A DNA stretch of 34,021 nt from Bacillota bacterium (GTDB lineage Bacteria > Bacillota_G > Limnochordia > DTU010): contig JAAZLQ010000157.1 of NCBI GenBank assembly GCA_012799255.1, positions 1-34,021 on the forward strand, read 5' to 3'. The stretch's first letter is position 1. Each line of letters opens with the position of its first letter. The notes beneath the pieces are model-generated. The model made no database searches. It saw nothing but the letters and a program-made list of their open reading frames with translations, and was not told where the DNA came from. This document shows, piece after piece, positions 32,693 through 34,021 of the stretch. Made by a program: the position numbers and the translations under genes.

Positions 32693-34006
32693 CTACATGA
32701 AAAAAAAAACCTCCCGCGAACTCGACTGTTTCGCGGGAAATTCTTCGCCCAATCCTAAGCCTGCCTCGTAGACCATCCATTCAGCGAAACTGGCATAACC
32801 CCTAGTTGGATTATTGACAAAGACATGAGTGATTGCACCTACCAACAAACCATCCTGAACAATTGGACTGCCTGACATCCCTTGAACAATGCCACCAGTT
32901 TCTCTTAAGAGTCGTTCATCGGTAACTTCAATCACCATCCCCTTTTCTCCAGGTCTAGTTTGGTTGACTACTTTGACAATCTCCACAGAAAACCGTTCTA
33001 TGTTCGTTCCTTCTACCACTGTGTACATTTCTGCCGGTCCCACTCTGACCTGATGGGCAAATGCCACGGGAATTGGTTCTACAAATGCACTCTGGGCCAT
33101 ATCCCCTTCCAAAGTACCGAATATTCCCAGGTTGGTGTTGGAATCAATAGTGCCTAACACATCCTGCTCCCCGTGGAAAAAACCGACCTTTTCCCCTGGC
33201 GACCCTCTGCTACCATAACGAATCCCATCAATGGACGCTTCTACAATAGTACCATTTGCTATCTTCACGGGGCGTCCCAGGCTATCTGTGATGGTATGAC
33301 CTAGAGCCCCAAATCTACCTGAGTCTTGATGGAAAAAACTAAGCGTTCCAACACCGGCGGCTGGATCTTCTAAAAGAATACCTAATAGGTAGATCATTGA
33401 TGTCTGTCCAAAAACATTAGTCTGCCTAGTTTTGACTGGCTCCACCTCTATCGTGAGATGGCGATTGTTTCTCTTCACTACCAAGGTTAGCACCTTTTGT
33501 TCAACTGCTAAAGAGTTAACAAGCTGACTCACCTGCTCTGGCCTGCGCGTCGGATACTCTCCGATGGAAAGCAAAACATCCCCTGGCTCAATGCCTGCAT
33601 CTCGCGCAGGAAAGCGCTCCACGCCATTTAGATCTACCACCCCACCCAGCTCACTAATGACTAGTCCTTCAGAGCTAAGCAACACCCCAATTGATTGACC
33701 ACCAGGAAAAACTCGAATTAGGGGAACTACATCAACGACTAGCTCAGTTATGGGAAGCCAACCAAATAAACTCACCCGATAAACGCTAGTTCCCAAGTTT
33801 TCCGTATCAAAAAGCCCTGTTACTTCCAACCCCGTTTGATCATGGATGCTAAACGGTGGTTTTAAATCGACTGATAGTTCCATACCAGGAAAAACCTTTA
33901 GCTCACGGGGGATCCCCACTGCAGACACCCAGTAGGGTACTGTAGAGAGAGCCAAGATACAGGCTAAGATCAGTGTCAACGTTACCCGGAGAACGACTTT
34001 CCTCAC
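32693..34006 (-). CDS. spoIVB: SpoIVB sporulation serine peptidase
   Basis: A 437-residue S55 peptidase exported from the forespore to trigger SigK activation in the mother cell. It has an N-terminal anchor (about 5-24), a PDZ domain (about 105-190) and a protease domain with DPAAGVGTLSFF, His237 (GALGHTITD), Asp363 and Ser378 (GMSGSPIV), the same numbers as, or within one of, the Bacillus residues. The start is GTG 34006 behind AGGTGG. The last 15 or so residues (to EVFFFM) are unusual: the terminator at 32700-32738 lies inside them, so the stop codon is beyond the terminator U-tract. This could give stop-less transcripts. In Bacillus spo0A follows directly. Confidence 0.95.
   Translation of the reverse strand: MRKVVLRVTLTLILACILALSTVPYWVSAVGIPRELKVFPGMELSVDLKPPFSIHDQTGLEVTGLFDTENLGTSVYRVSLFGWLPITELVVDVVPLIRVFPGGQSIGVLLSSEGLVISELGGVVDLNGVERFPARDAGIEPGDVLLSIGEYPTRRPEQVSQLVNSLAVEQKVLTLVVKRNNRHLTIEVEPVKTRQTNVFGQTSMIYLLGILLEDPAAGVGTLSFFHQDSGRFGALGHTITDSLGRPVKIANGTIVEASIDGIRYGSRGSPGEKVGFFHGEQDVLGTIDSNTNLGIFGTLEGDMAQSAFVEPIPVAFAHQVRVGPAEMYTVVEGTNIERFSVEIVKVVNQTRPGEKGMVIEVTDERLLRETGGIVQGMSGSPIVQDGLLVGAITHVFVNNPTRGYASFAEWMVYEAGLGLGEEFPAKQSSSREVFFFM
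32700..32738 (-). terminator. Rho-independent terminator inside the end of spoIVB
   Basis: TCCCGCGAA and TTCGCGGGA make a perfect 9-bp GC-rich stem around a 9-base loop, followed by GG and ten T in the minus transcript. The whole structure lies before the spoIVB stop codon (32693-32695). It separates spoIVB from the glutamate mutase operon. A ten-base homopolymer is prone to sequencing error, but the reading frame has no nearer stop on either side of a one-base change. Confidence 0.85.
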
Positions 34007-34021
34007 AAAGCCACCTACCCC

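Noticed and set aside
1..34021. CRISPR array, rRNA, tRNA, insertion sequence or phage genes
   Set aside because: No regularly spaced repeats, no cloverleaf sequences and no transposase or phage-type frames were found on either strand.

Overview
The window looks like a chromosomal segment of an endospore-forming, anaerobic-type Firmicute. All but one of the genes lie on the minus strand. The evidence for sporulation is spoIVB, spo0A, both dipicolinate synthase subunits (dpaA, dpaB), a YlmC/YmxH-type protein, a SleB-like cortex hydrolase and PdaB-like deacetylases, together with an order that follows the known Bacillus arrangement (mlpA - ymxH - dpaAB - asd - dapG - dapA - RNase J - tepA - ylzJ). 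Many genes start with TTG or GTG behind strong GGAGG-type ribosome sites. One gene looks like an outer-membrane beta-barrel. That would fit a diderm Firmicute lineage (Limnochordia, Halanaerobiales or Negativicutes type), but this placement is inference.

Read in the direction of transcription (right to left), the window opens with spoIVB (34006-32693), which ends in a strong terminator. Next comes a tightly packed run (32627-23929) for coenzyme-B12-dependent glutamate fermentation by the methylaspartate route: glutamate mutase GlmS, its reactivase GlmL, GlmE, an AtuA-family protein, a DUF4387 protein, methylaspartate ammonia-lyase, and a class I fumarase/mesaconase alpha subunit. A P-loop ATPase with an AlaRS-like tail and finally spo0A follow with no gap over 13 bases. 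In Bacillus, spoIVB and spo0A are direct neighbours; here a catabolic operon sits between them, and spo0A appears to be its last gene. Its receiver domain lacks several phosphorylation-site residues. A symmetrical terminator closes spo0A. After it come steA, a SteB/MctB-like membrane protein, a family 2 glycosyltransferase and an MraY-like transferase, then a SleB-like hydrolase and two tandem polysaccharide deacetylase genes, the second of which has lost catalytic residues.

The only plus-strand gene (16972-18195) encodes an SH3 plus GH18-like protein that lacks the catalytic glutamate. It is divergent from the M16 peptidase gene mlpA and convergent with the degenerate deacetylase. Beyond mlpA lie a MazG/dUTPase-like gene, the beta-barrel gene, ymxH, a glycine-zipper stress-type protein and a terminator.

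The next transcription unit makes diaminopimelate/lysine precursors and spore dipicolinate: dapB, dpaA, dpaB, asd, dapG, dapA, ending in a terminator at 7460-7506. RNase J then has its own clear promoter and a structured leader, followed by tepA and ylzJ. The last block is a phosphate-transporter-like gene, uppP and the division cluster yggS - sepF - yggT - ylmH - divIVA, with divIVA cut by the window edge.

No rRNA, tRNA, CRISPR array, insertion sequence or prophage was seen. No gene-free stretch exceeds 300 bases; the longest, 7308-7530, holds a terminator, a promoter and a leader hairpin.
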